A DNA stretch of 64,000 nucleotides from Cytophagales bacterium (GTDB taxonomy: Bacteria > Bacteroidota > Bacteroidia > Cytophagales > Cyclobacteriaceae): positions 62,001 through 126,000 of the forward strand of contig JAKSDQ010000003.1 of NCBI GenBank assembly GCA_022360015.1, read 5' to 3'. The notes beneath the pieces were generated by a model. That model saw nothing but the letters and a program-made list of their open reading frames with translations. It was not told the DNA's origin and did not search any database. The position numbers and the translations under genes were made by a program. This document shows positions 15,883 to 25,230 of the stretch, one piece after another (position 1 is the first letter of the stretch; each line of letters starts with the position of its first letter).

Positions 15883-17049
15883 ATGTCTGGAAAACTAAAA
15901 ATGGGAATGGTAGGCGGTGGCGAGGGTTCTTTCATAGGTGCAGTTCATCGAATGGCCGCCAATCTTGACGGCGAAATATCCCTGGTTTGCGGTGCTTTCA
16001 GTAGCTCTGCGGAAAAATCCAAAAGGTCTGGCGAAGCTTTATACCTGGAGCCAGGCAGGATATATGGCAGTTATGAGGAAATGATCACGACAGAAAAGAC
16101 CCTTCCGGAAGAAGAGCGCATGGACTTTGTTTCCATTGTCACACCAAACCACATGCATTTTGGTCCCGCTAAAATGGCCCTTGAAAATGGTTTCCATGTG
16201 ATCTGTGATAAACCGGTAGCTTTTTCACTAGAGGAAGCCAAAGCACTTAAGGAATTGGTTGACCGGACAGGATTGGTTTTTGCACTCACTCATAATTATA
16301 CGGGTTACCCCATGGTTAAAGAAGCCCGGGCTATGATTAAGGAGGGAAAGCTGGGCAAAATACGTAAAGTAGTGGCCGAATATCCGCAGGGTTGGTTGTC
16401 TACCAAACTTGAAGACACTGACTCCAAACAGGCCGGTTGGCGAACCGACCCTTCCAGATCAGGGATCGCAGGATGTATGGGAGATATTGGAACACATGCC
16501 GAAAATCTTGCTGAGTACATCACAGGCCTGAAAATGAAAGCGCTAAGTGCCGATCTTACCATCTTTGTGGATGGCAGGTTGCTGGATGACGATGGTAGTG
16601 TCCTGATCCGGTTCGATAATGGTGCAAAGGGTATCCTCTTTGCCAGTCAGATCGCAGCAGGCGAAGAAAATGAGTTAAAAATAAGAGTTTACGGAGAAAA
16701 AGGCGGGTTGGAATGGCTGCAGTCCGATCCCAATACCCTGACGCTAAAATGGTTAGACCAACCCCGGCAGGTGCTCAGAACAGGAGGCAACTACACTTAC
16801 TACTCAGAAGCCGCCCGGAAGGCCAGCAGGCTGCCTTCCGGACATCCTGAAGGTTACCTGGAAGCATTTGCCAACATCTACCTCAACTTTGCCAATGCCG
16901 TACGGGCCCACCGGAATAATCAAACCCTGGCAGAGGTTGACCGCGATTTTCCTGCCATTGAAGATGGTTTACGTGGCATGATGTTCATCGAAACCGTAGT
17001 AGCATCCAGCAAGCAAAACAGCAGGTGGCTGGAATTTGGGACAGTTTAA
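15883..17049 (+). CDS. Gfo/Idh/MocA-family NAD(P)-dependent oxidoreductase
   Basis: A 388-residue cytoplasmic dehydrogenase. The N-terminal Rossmann fold has GMVGGGEGSFIGAVHRMAA and the conserved DKP motif in FVSIVTPNHMHFG / GFHVICDKPVAF. The C-terminal alpha/beta domain carries GWRTDPSRSGIAGCMGDIGT, with the aspartate and histidine (GDIGTHAENL) usual in the active site. Family members oxidise sugars, inositols or sugar acids. It is followed 45 bp later by a sugar isomerase-like TIM barrel, a frequent pairing in Bacteroidota polyol and inositol-type catabolism, and preceded by a candidate operator. The substrate cannot be named from sequence. Confidence 0.92.
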   Translation: MSGKLKMGMVGGGEGSFIGAVHRMAANLDGEISLVCGAFSSSAEKSKRSGEALYLEPGRIYGSYEEMITTEKTLPEEERMDFVSIVTPNHMHFGPAKMALENGFHVICDKPVAFSLEEAKALKELVDRTGLVFALTHNYTGYPMVKEARAMIKEGKLGKIRKVVAEYPQGWLSTKLEDTDSKQAGWRTDPSRSGIAGCMGDIGTHAENLAEYITGLKMKALSADLTIFVDGRLLDDDGSVLIRFDNGAKGILFASQIAAGEENELKIRVYGEKGGLEWLQSDPNTLTLKWLDQPRQVLRTGGNYTYYSEAARKASRLPSGHPEGYLEAFANIYLNFANAVRAHRNNQTLAEVDRDFPAIEDGLRGMMFIETVVASSKQNSRWLEFGTV

Positions 17050-17094
17050 CCGGATATGGAATATGTTTAAATGATTTAACCTTATACATAAAAT

Positions 17095-18150
17095 ATGAAA
17101 ACAATGAAAGGCCCGGCTATTTTTTTAGCCCAGTTTTTAGGTGATGACCCACCTTTTAATAACCTGAAAAATATTTGTGAATGGGCCGCTGGTTTAGGCT
17201 TCAAAGGCGTTCAGATCCCTACCTGGGATAGCCGGGTTATCGACCTGCAGCAAGCAGCCGAAAGTAAAACCTATGCGGACGAAATACAGGGAGTCGTAAA
17301 GGAAGCCGGTTTAACCATTACAGAATTATCAACCCATCTGCAGGGACAATTGGTGGCTGTACATCCGGCTTACAACGAACTATTCGATGGGTTTGCGCCC
17401 AAATCGTTAAGCGGAGATTCAAAAGGAAAAACCGCCTGGGCTGTACAACAACTGAAATATGCCGCTCAGGCCAGCAGTAATTTTGATCTGAATGCCCATG
17501 CCACATTTTCAGGGGCTTTGTTATGGCATACTATGTACCCCTGGCCACAAAGAACCCCTGGCCTTGTAGAAACCGGTTTTAAAGAACTGGCAAAAAGATG
17601 GAAGCCTATTCTCGATGAATTTGACAGTCATGGTGTGGACGTCTGCTACGAAATTCATCCCGGTGAAGATTTGCACGACGGTGTGTCATTTGAGCGATTC
17701 CTGGAAGCAACCAATCATCACCCCAGGGCCAACCTGCTGTACGACCCCAGCCATTTTGTATTGCAACAACTGGATTACCTCCAATATATCGATCTATACC
17801 ACGATTACATCAAAATGTTCCACGTTAAAGATGCTGAATTTAACCCTACAGGCAGATCAGGCGTTTATGGAGGCTATCAGGACTGGATAGACCGCCCGGG
17901 AAGATTCCGCTCACTGGGAGACGGGCAGGTGGATTTTATGGGTATATTTTCCAAACTGGCCCAATATGACTTTGACGGCTGGGCGGTAATGGAATGGGAA
18001 TGTTGCCTCAAGCACCCCGAAGATGGTGCCAGGGAAGGGGCCATTTTCATTGAAGAACATATAATTCGCGTGACCGATAAAGCATTCGATGACTTTGCCG
18101 GAGCTGGCTCTGATGAAGTCTTAAATAAAAAAATATTAGGCATCGATTAA
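17095..18150 (+). CDS. Sugar phosphate isomerase/epimerase-like TIM-barrel protein
   Basis: A 351-residue protein of the xylose isomerase-like TIM-barrel superfamily (AP endonuclease family 2 fold). Metal-binding acidic residues and histidines occur in order: CYEIHPGEDLHDG, NLLYDPSHFVLQQLDYL, IKMFHVKDAEFNPTG and GWAVMEWECCLKHPEDGA. It has no signal peptide. It is the second gene of a pair with the Gfo/Idh/MocA oxidoreductase and is followed by a terminator hairpin, so the two form a two-gene operon, probably for oxidation and isomerisation of one sugar or cyclitol. Confidence 0.9.
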   Translation: MKTMKGPAIFLAQFLGDDPPFNNLKNICEWAAGLGFKGVQIPTWDSRVIDLQQAAESKTYADEIQGVVKEAGLTITELSTHLQGQLVAVHPAYNELFDGFAPKSLSGDSKGKTAWAVQQLKYAAQASSNFDLNAHATFSGALLWHTMYPWPQRTPGLVETGFKELAKRWKPILDEFDSHGVDVCYEIHPGEDLHDGVSFERFLEATNHHPRANLLYDPSHFVLQQLDYLQYIDLYHDYIKMFHVKDAEFNPTGRSGVYGGYQDWIDRPGRFRSLGDGQVDFMGIFSKLAQYDFDGWAVMEWECCLKHPEDGAREGAIFIEEHIIRVTDKAFDDFAGAGSDEVLNKKILGID

Positions 18151-18169
18151 AGCCACCTGGTTTTATTCG

Positions 18170-18210
18170 AAAAGTGGGAAGTCCTGGCAGGGTTTCCCAC
18201 TTTTTGTTTT
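18170..18210 (+). terminator. Intrinsic terminator of the oxidoreductase/isomerase operon
   Basis: Eleven-base stem AAAAGTGGGAA (18170-18180) and TTCCCACTTTT (18194-18204), 13-base loop, followed by T-rich sequence. It starts 20 bp after the isomerase stop codon. Confidence 0.8.
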
Positions 18211-18297
18211 TAGACCCGGTATCTAACGATTTCCATCTGAACATTACACAAATCTGATTATGGAAGTCTTTACGGCATATTATCGTGATATTAAAGC

Positions 18298-18305
18298 TAG
18301 CTTTG
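18298..18305 (+). promoter_or_regulatory. Possible -7 promoter element of the subtilase gene
   Basis: TAGCTTTG matches TAnnTTTG, 31 bp before the start codon at 18336. No clear -33 element accompanies it. Confidence 0.35.
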
Positions 18306-18335
18306 TTAAGCTATTAGTTAATAATTGTTAAATCA

Positions 18336-21300
18336 ATGCCTGTGTCATCATTATATGATAAAGTATTCAGTTTTAACAGTATAAAACTCCTTATTCGATT
18401 ACTATTTGCTACGTTTTATTTAGTCTTGCCCGTAGATACGTCCAATGGGCAATCCAGGGCTTTTCGTTTTCCGGACGGCGTTACTGATTTGGATTATGAT
18501 CCCTATACCATCGTAGTTAAATTAGCCCCATATTCCTCCAAGGGTGGTACCAGCTCACCGGGCATCGCCCGGTTGTCAGCCATGATCGGAGCCAGTAAAT
18601 TCAAAAAGGCGATACCCAACCCGGCAAACTACCGACAAAGATCAGTTAACCACCGAAATGAGCTGTCAGAAATATATAAGATTACCATCAAAGATACAGA
18701 AAACCTGGAGGCTAAAATCAATCAGCTTCTGGCACAGCCAAATGTGCTCTACGCTGAGCCTTACTACCTTCCGAGGCCTCTTTTTGTACCGAATGACCCT
18801 GCTGCCGCAGGGAGTGGTAATCAAACCTATCTGTCCATCATCCGCGCTTATGAAGCATGGGAATTTGAAAAAGGGGATTCCACCATTATAATCGGCATAC
18901 TGGATACAGGTGTCGATATAAATCACGAAGACCTGGCAGACAACATTTATTATAACTTAAACGACCCCATCAATGGCATCGATGATGACGGAGATGGTTA
19001 CGTGGATAATTACCACGGCTGGGATTTTGCCAACAACGACAATGACCCTTCGGCAGATTTTAGCCAGCATGGTACATCAGTGGCCGGGATCAGTGCAGCC
19101 AGGACCGACAATGGGAAAGGCATTGCGGGCGTTGGCTTCAAAAGTAAATTTTTACCTGTTAAGATATTTGATTCAGAAAATAACGTGTTTAACAATGGTT
19201 ATGAGGCTATCCTTTATGCAGCCCAACAAGGCTGTAAAGTTGTAAATCTCTCCTGGGGAAGTGTTAACTCATTTTCCAACTTCGCCCAGGATATCATTAA
19301 CTTTGCCGTATTGGAAATGGATGTGGTTGTGATTGCCGCTGCCGGAAATACCAACGCAGATCTCCATTTTTACCCAGCCTCTTACGAAAACGTGCTTTCG
19401 GTAGGAGCCTCAAATAACAATGACCAAAAAGCCGGTTTTGCCACATACAGCCATTTTATTGATGTCATGGCACCTGGTGCGGGTGTATACACCACCAGGA
19501 ATGGCAATGCCTATGGCAATGCGACGGGTTCATCCTTTGCCTCACCCATGGTAGCAGGAATTGCTGCCCTGGTAAGATCGCGGTATCCCGGTTTAAACGC
19601 CAGGCAGGTGATGGAAAAAATTCGCATGACTGCAGACAATATCTACACGATACCAGGCAATGAAAGCTACCTTGAAAAACTCGGCCGGGGCCGTGTCAAC
19701 GCACAAAGTGCTATTGCACCTGATAATAAACCGGCCATAAGAATGACCGACCTGGTCTATAGCAACAATGTGGGCCCATATGCTACCGCCGGGGATGTGG
19801 TCAGCATTACCATGGGTTTTATCAACATACTGAACGCCACCACCAACGCAGAGGCTACGCTTAGTTGCGCTTCGCCATTTGTCACAATCATTGAAGATAG
19901 TTTCAATATCGGCAATCTCACTGCTATGAAACAGAAAAGCAATATCGACGCTCCCTTTATCATATCCCTGGCTCCGGAAACACCGGCGAATGAAATCTTA
20001 ACCTTCCGCATTGGTTATAAAGATATAAACTATACAGATTATCAATATTTTGAGCTGGTAGTCAATCCTGACTACATTAACCTGGATAATGGAAAAATTC
20101 TGTTAACGGTTGCCGGTAATGGAAACCTCGCCTATGCGGACAGCCACCTCGATACTGGCAGCGGGGTAATTTTTAAAGGCAAAAGAATACTGGACCACAT
20201 GGGTATTGCTTTTGGCTCAGTTGCGGGAAAAGTCGTTGACAACATCATTTATGACCTGGGGTCGGGCCAAAAAAACGCAGACTTTAACCCTATCGAATCC
20301 CTGCAATTCATCAGTAACTCCATGGCCCCCATCGATGTGCGGTCGACCTTTGCAGACAGTAATACACCTGATCCGGTGGGGTTAAGGATCACTCAAAAGC
20401 TGCTAGGCTCCAGGGCAGAATCTGCCAACAGTTTTATCATCATCGAATATAGAATTACCAACCTGAGCGGTAACGATTTACCTGCATTATACACCGGCAT
20501 CTATGCCGACTGGGACGTGGGCCAATACACCACCAATACCGCGGCCTGGGATCCACTTCACAGACTTGGATATATCCATGAGACTACTGAAAACAATCAA
20601 TTTGCGGGTATCGCTCTAATCAGCGGGCATGAAGCCATTTATAACGCGATCGATCTGGCTGATGAAAATGGAAATAGTGCCGATTATAACGGTATGCTGG
20701 CCAAATCAGATAAACATAACCTGCTGACTACCAGCGCAAATGAGGTGGCTGGCGTAATCGGTGCAGGAAATGATGTGGCACAGTTTTTATCGGGAAAAAC
20801 GCTTCAGCTCAAAAATAACCACAGCACCAAAGTGGCTTTTGTTATCGCCATAGAAGAGAGTCTGCCCGCATTGCAAAATGCCGTCACCATGGCAACTGAT
20901 TTTTACGCGGATTACCTGCAAAACCCTCCTGTTTCGGAAAGTTTCAATATCTGCAGGGATGAAAGCATCGATATCGATCCCTCTGCCGGGATCAACTACA
21001 GGTTTTTTGCAGATGCCGACACGACCCAGTTTTTGGGACAAGGAGAGTTTTACTCCACCGGTGCATTAACCGAAGATCAATCATACTATGTCGTTAACAC
21101 CGATGAAGCCTACAAAGGCGACATAGAACAAATAAAAGTAGTGATTAAAGAGCCCATGGCTGATTTCCACATGAGTGTTGACACTGTTTTTATCGATGAA
21201 AGCGCCCAGACTACTGTTCAGTTCACAGATTTGACACAGGAAGGTATCAGTTGGGATTGGGATTTTGGCAATGGTTTTTTTAGTAGGGCACAAAATCCGA

Positions 21301-22634
21301 TGATCAACTTTGTAGAAAAGGGAGTTTTCAATGTGAAGTTAGCAGTGAAAACGGTTACAGGCTGTATGGATTCTGCCGAAAAAAAATTAGTGGTTGTGGT
21401 ACGGGGTCCACGGCCCGATATCCCTGATGATCAGATTTGCCCTGATGAGCCGGTCATATTACAGGCTAACAATGCTACCGACCTCATCCTGTATCATGAC
21501 AAAAACCTTACTGTTCCTGTTGCGAACGGAAGTGCCATTACAGTAGCAGGGCTGAAAAAAGATACCGTATTATATGTATCCAATAAAGACTCCCTTTATG
21601 AAAGTCTACCGGCAAGGGTAGCTATCGACGTTTCAGAGATAAGTGCGGCATTTGACTATTATATCGACTCTCTCGAATTCAATCAAAAGACAAGCCTGGT
21701 TTTCAATAGTATAAGCCCGGATGCCAGCACCTGGGCATGGTACACCGGTCAAAACCTGACAAGTGTCGATCAGCAATTCAAGATGCTGCCTTCGACAGAA
21801 GCCAATATCACTGTCGCGTTGACCACAGGGAATTCCCAGGGCTGTCAGGATTCAACCGGACAGGTAATCTCCATCAAAAAAAGCCCCCGGCCTCTGAGCA
21901 GGGAGTTTAAGTTTTGTGCAGGAACTGCCGCTGTCCTCAACCTGCAAAATAAAAGTTTCTATAATTTTTATGAAGATGAAGGCCTTACCCGGATCATAGG
22001 CAAGGGCAACAGCCTCGATCTCGGTAATCTGACTTCCTCAAAAACCATTTATTATACAAATCTCGACTCACTGCTTGAAAGCGAATCCAATACAATTGAA
22101 GCCCGGGTTATCGACAAATTCGCCAATTTCAGTCTTGAAAACGAAAACATATACCTGGGTCTGAACAATGAAGTGGTATTAAGCGACCTCTCACCATCCT
22201 CCGTAAGCCGCCAATGGTTCCTGGACCACCTGCCTGTTTCCTCTGATTCTTCTTTCTCACAGCGCTTCGATGCCTCCGGTAATTACGTAATCAAACTGGT
22301 GACAGAAAATAATATTGGATGTATTGACAGCCTCGAAAAATCACTTAGCGTAATCCTGGTAACCGGTCTGGATGACTTTTCCCCTGAAAAGATTAACTTC
22401 ATCTACCCTATTCCGTCCTCCGGCACCATTTTCATCAACACCAAAGATTTACCTGAAAATACATATAACCTGCAGCTATTCGATCGACTGGGAAAAACGG
22501 TCCTTAGAAAAAAATATACCTCGTATGAAATCGAAAATGGAATAAGCCTTCAAAATTTACATCCCGGTATTTACTACCTGGTATTAAACAGCAAAAACCA
22601 CCGTTATTCCCCACAAAAACTAATTTTAAAGTAA
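18336..22634 (+). CDS. Secreted S8 subtilisin-family serine protease with PKD-like domain and type IX secretion signal
   Basis: A 1432-residue exported protease. After a signal peptide (about residues 17-38) comes an inhibitor-like prodomain (VVKLAPYSS to QPNVLYAEPYYL) and the peptidase domain with the catalytic triad Asp190 (GILDTGVDINHEDL), His245 (SQHGTSVAGISAA) and Ser400 (GSSFASPMVAGIAALV). A long middle region follows, then a PKD-like domain (SWDWDFGNGFFSRAQNP) near residue 970 and repeated Ig-like modules that share a phrase around Y-Y-x-x-N-x-D. The last 80 residues (INFIYPIPSSGTIFINTKDL to GIYYLVLNSKNH) form a type IX secretion sorting domain, so the mature protein is probably released or anchored at the cell surface. 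It stands alone, with its own promoter. Confidence 0.95.
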   Translation: MPVSSLYDKVFSFNSIKLLIRLLFATFYLVLPVDTSNGQSRAFRFPDGVTDLDYDPYTIVVKLAPYSSKGGTSSPGIARLSAMIGASKFKKAIPNPANYRQRSVNHRNELSEIYKITIKDTENLEAKINQLLAQPNVLYAEPYYLPRPLFVPNDPAAAGSGNQTYLSIIRAYEAWEFEKGDSTIIIGILDTGVDINHEDLADNIYYNLNDPINGIDDDGDGYVDNYHGWDFANNDNDPSADFSQHGTSVAGISAARTDNGKGIAGVGFKSKFLPVKIFDSENNVFNNGYEAILYAAQQGCKVVNLSWGSVNSFSNFAQDIINFAVLEMDVVVIAAAGNTNADLHFYPASYENVLSVGASNNNDQKAGFATYSHFIDVMAPGAGVYTTRNGNAYGNATGSSFASPMVAGIAALVRSRYPGLNARQVMEKIRMTADNIYTIPGNESYLEKLGRGRVNAQSAIAPDNKPAIRMTDLVYSNNVGPYATAGDVVSITMGFINILNATTNAEATLSCASPFVTIIEDSFNIGNLTAMKQKSNIDAPFIISLAPETPANEILTFRIGYKDINYTDYQYFELVVNPDYINLDNGKILLTVAGNGNLAYADSHLDTGSGVIFKGKRILDHMGIAFGSVAGKVVDNIIYDLGSGQKNADFNPIESLQFISNSMAPIDVRSTFADSNTPDPVGLRITQKLLGSRAESANSFIIIEYRITNLSGNDLPALYTGIYADWDVGQYTTNTAAWDPLHRLGYIHETTENNQFAGIALISGHEAIYNAIDLADENGNSADYNGMLAKSDKHNLLTTSANEVAGVIGAGNDVAQFLSGKTLQLKNNHSTKVAFVIAIEESLPALQNAVTMATDFYADYLQNPPVSESFNICRDESIDIDPSAGINYRFFADADTTQFLGQGEFYSTGALTEDQSYYVVNTDEAYKGDIEQIKVVIKEPMADFHMSVDTVFIDESAQTTVQFTDLTQEGISWDWDFGNGFFSRAQNPMINFVEKGVFNVKLAVKTVTGCMDSAEKKLVVVVRGPRPDIPDDQICPDEPVILQANNATDLILYHDKNLTVPVANGSAITVAGLKKDTVLYVSNKDSLYESLPARVAIDVSEISAAFDYYIDSLEFNQKTSLVFNSISPDASTWAWYTGQNLTSVDQQFKMLPSTEANITVALTTGNSQGCQDSTGQVISIKKSPRPLSREFKFCAGTAAVLNLQNKSFYNFYEDEGLTRIIGKGNSLDLGNLTSSKTIYYTNLDSLLESESNTIEARVIDKFANFSLENENIYLGLNNEVVLSDLSPSSVSRQWFLDHLPVSSDSSFSQRFDASGNYVIKLVTENNIGCIDSLEKSLSVILVTGLDDFSPEKINFIYPIPSSGTIFINTKDLPENTYNLQLFDRLGKTVLRKKYTSYEIENGISLQNLHPGIYYLVLNSKNHRYSPQKLILK

Positions 22635-22724
22635 CTACCGAACGGTCTCGAGTTACTCACTTTGTTAGGGCAATACACTGCAAATCAAATTACGACTGGC
22701 CAGCTAAAGATCTTAAAATTGGCA

Positions 22725-22776
22725 ATTGACAGTTGACAATTATTGGTGTTTTTCTATTAAAACTTAATTGTCCATT
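22725..22776. repeat. Dispersed intergenic repeat, copy B
   Basis: ATTGACAGTTGACAATTATT, a GTGTTTTTC spacer, CTATTAAAACTTAATTG, then TCCATT. It shares block order with copies at 14043 and 22936. Confidence 0.7.
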
Positions 22777-22935
22777 GAAGCTGTGTAAAAACAACATTGT
22801 GGCAAACATTGGCCAAATTAAATGCTGTTTTAGTTAATTGAAGGAAAAAATAAATAATATATGCTCAATTTTATCGACTTTCCTCAAAATAATATTTTGG
22901 GGAAAGTTTTCAGCGTTTCGTTTTCACACAACCTG

Positions 22936-23004
22936 AATTGACAGTTAACAATTATTAGAATTTTTCTATTAAAACTCAATTGTCCATTGTCAATTTTCAA
23001 TTAT
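22936..23004. repeat. Dispersed intergenic repeat, copy C
   Basis: AATTGACAGTTAACAATTAT, then a T-rich spacer, CTATTAAAACTCAATTG and TCCATTGTCAATTTTCAATT. The outer AATTGACA and TGTCAATT arms make a hairpin. Confidence 0.7.
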
Positions 23005-23027
23005 ATGTAGGTTACTGGCCGGCTAAT

Positions 23028-23486
23028 TTACCACCCTGATACAGATTTCCGTTTCATATATTGCATCAAAGTATAAGCAATAAAAAAACCGGATAATGAC
23101 CCTTCAAATGCAATCAGGAAGGCGAGTAAATAAGGGTTTAAGTGATAGCCAAACATTTCATTGGCCCTGATGGTTTCCATAAAGGCCGGGTCCAGTTTCA
23201 GGTAGAAAAAAATAAAAAGTGCGAAAGGAACGACACTTACGACCGTTGTTCTTATTCCAAGACCCAAACCGTTGAAATAGGCCAAACCTTCACTGTGAGA
23301 CTTCTTGTATTCCCGGAAGGCCAGCCAGACACCACCTACCATGATCAGGAAATTTAAACTGCGTAATTCCACAATATGCACTAAACCAACTCCTTTCATT
23401 AGGAAAAAATAAGCAACCAGCCCGCCAAAGGCAATAAGGCCATTTTTGACGGCAATGTATTCGATAGAAGATTTATCTTTTAACAT
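23028..23486 (-). CDS. DUF4199-like integral membrane protein
   Basis: A 152-residue protein with four predicted membrane segments: KNGLIAFGGLVAYFFLMKGV, LNFLIMVGGVWLAF, TTVVSVVPFALFIFFYL and YLLAFLIAFEGSLSGFFIAY. Between the second and third lies REYKKSHSEGLAYFNGLGLG, resembling the charged then glycine-rich stretch of DUF4199 proteins, which are common in Bacteroidota and of unknown function. A basic tail (YMKRKSVSGW) ends it. The assignment to DUF4199 is from pattern memory and moderate in strength. It stands alone. Confidence 0.7.
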   Translation of the reverse strand: MLKDKSSIEYIAVKNGLIAFGGLVAYFFLMKGVGLVHIVELRSLNFLIMVGGVWLAFREYKKSHSEGLAYFNGLGLGIRTTVVSVVPFALFIFFYLKLDPAFMETIRANEMFGYHLNPYLLAFLIAFEGSLSGFFIAYTLMQYMKRKSVSGW

Positions 23487-23960
23487 GACTGACAGGTTAT
23501 TAAGACTTTTATTTATAACAAGTTAAGAAAAATCCTGGTTCCATACCATGGGGCTTATGAAACTACCGATGAAATATCAATCCGAAAGGATCGTAAACCC
23601 AAAATCGAAGCAGCGTTGTAATCATCGGTAAATCAAAGTATTCCAGCCTGACGTAAAGCATAAAAACGCCAGTTTTATTACATTGAAGACAACCAACAAA
23701 TACTTCTTATACAAAAAATAATCTCTCAAATTTATGATAGTTTTTTGCCATAAAATCCTTTAAAAGACAAAATAGGGCATAGCCTATTTAACTGATCTCA
23801 ACTTTCTTCTTTGGCCACCTGGAATCAGGCGTTCAAAATTCTTGAATTCTATGAATTTTGGTACAGGTGTTTTTTTTCAAAATTTAGTCCGCGTTAAATT
23901 CAAAATTGAGATGATAACTTTAAAAAGTTTTTATCCATAAATAATCTTGGAGTATAATAT
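23487..23960. other. 474-bp intergenic region, no gene seen
   Basis: AT-rich upstream region shared by two divergent genes. Only a short inverted repeat, AAATAGG (23770-23776) with CCTATTT (23783-23789), stands out. No RNA gene or reading frame could be supported. Confidence 0.4.
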
Positions 23961-24485
23961 ATGAAGAAAATTATCAAAAAATTTGGATTTCTGGTAGCTG
24001 TTTTTGCCGTACTCTCCTGTGATGACGACATTGCAGAAATCAATATTAACAGTGACTTGACAGAACAAATTGCTGTTAGCGCTACGGAAGCTAACCAAAA
24101 CATTGCCTATGAGACAACCATAGATGCAAAAAGCGACAGTGATATTCTGGAAAACCTTGAAAAGATTAAAGAATATCAAATTGAGTCCGTGACTTTCAGG
24201 GTAACTGATTACCAAGGACCCGAAACCGCCAATCTGTCGGGAGCACTGAGTGTGGGTAATGCGTCGACCACATTTTCGGCTGATATCTCTAGTCTCAATA
24301 TCAAGCTCTTTGCCGATGAGGATTATACAATTTCCTTAAGCGAAGAGCAGTTAGATGCGTTAGAAAAGATTTTGCTGGATTCAAACCAGTTAAAAATCAA
24401 TTTCTCAGGCTCCGTTTCAGAAGCTCCGCTAAGCTTTATCTTAAATGTAACTGTCAAAACCAAAGTTACGGTCAAGGCAGCCTAA
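23961..24485 (+). CDS. Small lipoprotein of unknown function
   Basis: A 174-residue protein with a lipoprotein signal (MKKIIKKFGFLVAVFAVLSC; lipobox VLSC with Cys20) followed by DDD, acidic residues that in Bacteroidota often favour surface export. The mature part has beta-rich alternation (IESVTFRVTDYQG, ASTTFSADISSLN, LKINFSGSVSEAPLSFILNV) and no cysteine or enzyme motif. I do not recognise a named family. It is preceded by a long AT-rich region and followed by a strong terminator, so it is monocistronic. Confidence 0.75.
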   Translation: MKKIIKKFGFLVAVFAVLSCDDDIAEININSDLTEQIAVSATEANQNIAYETTIDAKSDSDILENLEKIKEYQIESVTFRVTDYQGPETANLSGALSVGNASTTFSADISSLNIKLFADEDYTISLSEEQLDALEKILLDSNQLKINFSGSVSEAPLSFILNVTVKTKVTVKAA

Positions 24486-24529
24486 CGGCTTTAAAAGATA
24501 AATTTATAAATTGCTTGCTAATTTGTTTT

Positions 24530-24561
24530 GGAGGGTTAAGTTGTTTAATCCTCCTTTTTTT
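24530..24561 (+). terminator. Intrinsic terminator after the lipoprotein gene
   Basis: Ten-base stem GGAGGGTTAA (24530-24539) and TTAATCCTCC (24545-24554) with one mismatch, then seven T. Confidence 0.85.
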
Positions 24562-24632
24562 ATTTTCTGTTCTTTAACTTAGTAATACCGAATTCTTTTC
24601 AGATATTCGCACATCAGTTAGAGACTTTTGAA

Positions 24633-25157
24633 ATGATTGTCATCATTGCCGGAACGAATCGGAAAAATTCAAAAACCCGGGTTATCTCAAAAATATACCA
24701 GGGGATCTTGTCAAAGTTGGGAGAAGAAAGTATCATTTTGGATCTGGCGAATGTACCTTCCGATTTCATTGTCTCGGCGCTATATGAAAACTCAGGGAAG
24801 AACGCCGACTTTAATAAATACAGACAGGTTATTGAAAATTGTTCAAAATTTGTATTCATTGTTCCGGAGTACAATGGTTCATTCCCAGGTGTTCTCAAGG
24901 CTTTCATAGACGGTCTTAAATACCCCGATAGTTTTACTGACAAAAAATGTGCCCTGGTAGGCATTTCTTCCGGAACCCAGGGCGGAGGGCTGGCAGTCAG
25001 TCATCTTACCGATATCTTTAATTATTGTGGTATGCATGTTTTGGCCCTTAAACCTAAACTGGCAAGAATCGAAGCCAACACCTCCAACGGTCGCATTACC
25101 AATGACCTGTACCGGGAGTTGCTGGAAAACCAGGCCAGGCAAATAATTGATTTTTAA
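24633..25157 (+). CDS. NAD(P)H-dependent FMN reductase-like flavoprotein
   Basis: A 174-residue flavodoxin-like protein. The N-terminal phosphate-binding loop for FMN is IIAGTNRKNSKTR, and the family hallmark PEYNGSFPGVLKAFIDGL is at about residues 75-92, followed by GISSGTQGGGLAVSHL. Relatives reduce FMN, quinones, azo dyes or chromate with NAD(P)H. It has no signal peptide, so it is cytoplasmic. It is transcribed away from the lipoprotein's terminator and toward ftsZ, with which it converges over a 73-bp gap. Confidence 0.88.
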   Translation: MIVIIAGTNRKNSKTRVISKIYQGILSKLGEESIILDLANVPSDFIVSALYENSGKNADFNKYRQVIENCSKFVFIVPEYNGSFPGVLKAFIDGLKYPDSFTDKKCALVGISSGTQGGGLAVSHLTDIFNYCGMHVLALKPKLARIEANTSNGRITNDLYRELLENQARQIIDF

Positions 25158-25230
25158 GGTAAGGCTAAACCAAATACCATTTAAAATTGCCCCTGCCGAA
25201 CAAAGAAGGCTATCACCCCTTCATTTACCG

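Larger units (their letters stand above)
22635..23027. other. 393-bp intergenic region holding two dispersed repeat copies
   Basis: No gene is visible. Convergent ends of the subtilase and the integral membrane protein face each other here. The region carries two copies of the ACAATTG-type repeat, separated by about 160 bp of AT-rich DNA. Confidence 0.6.
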
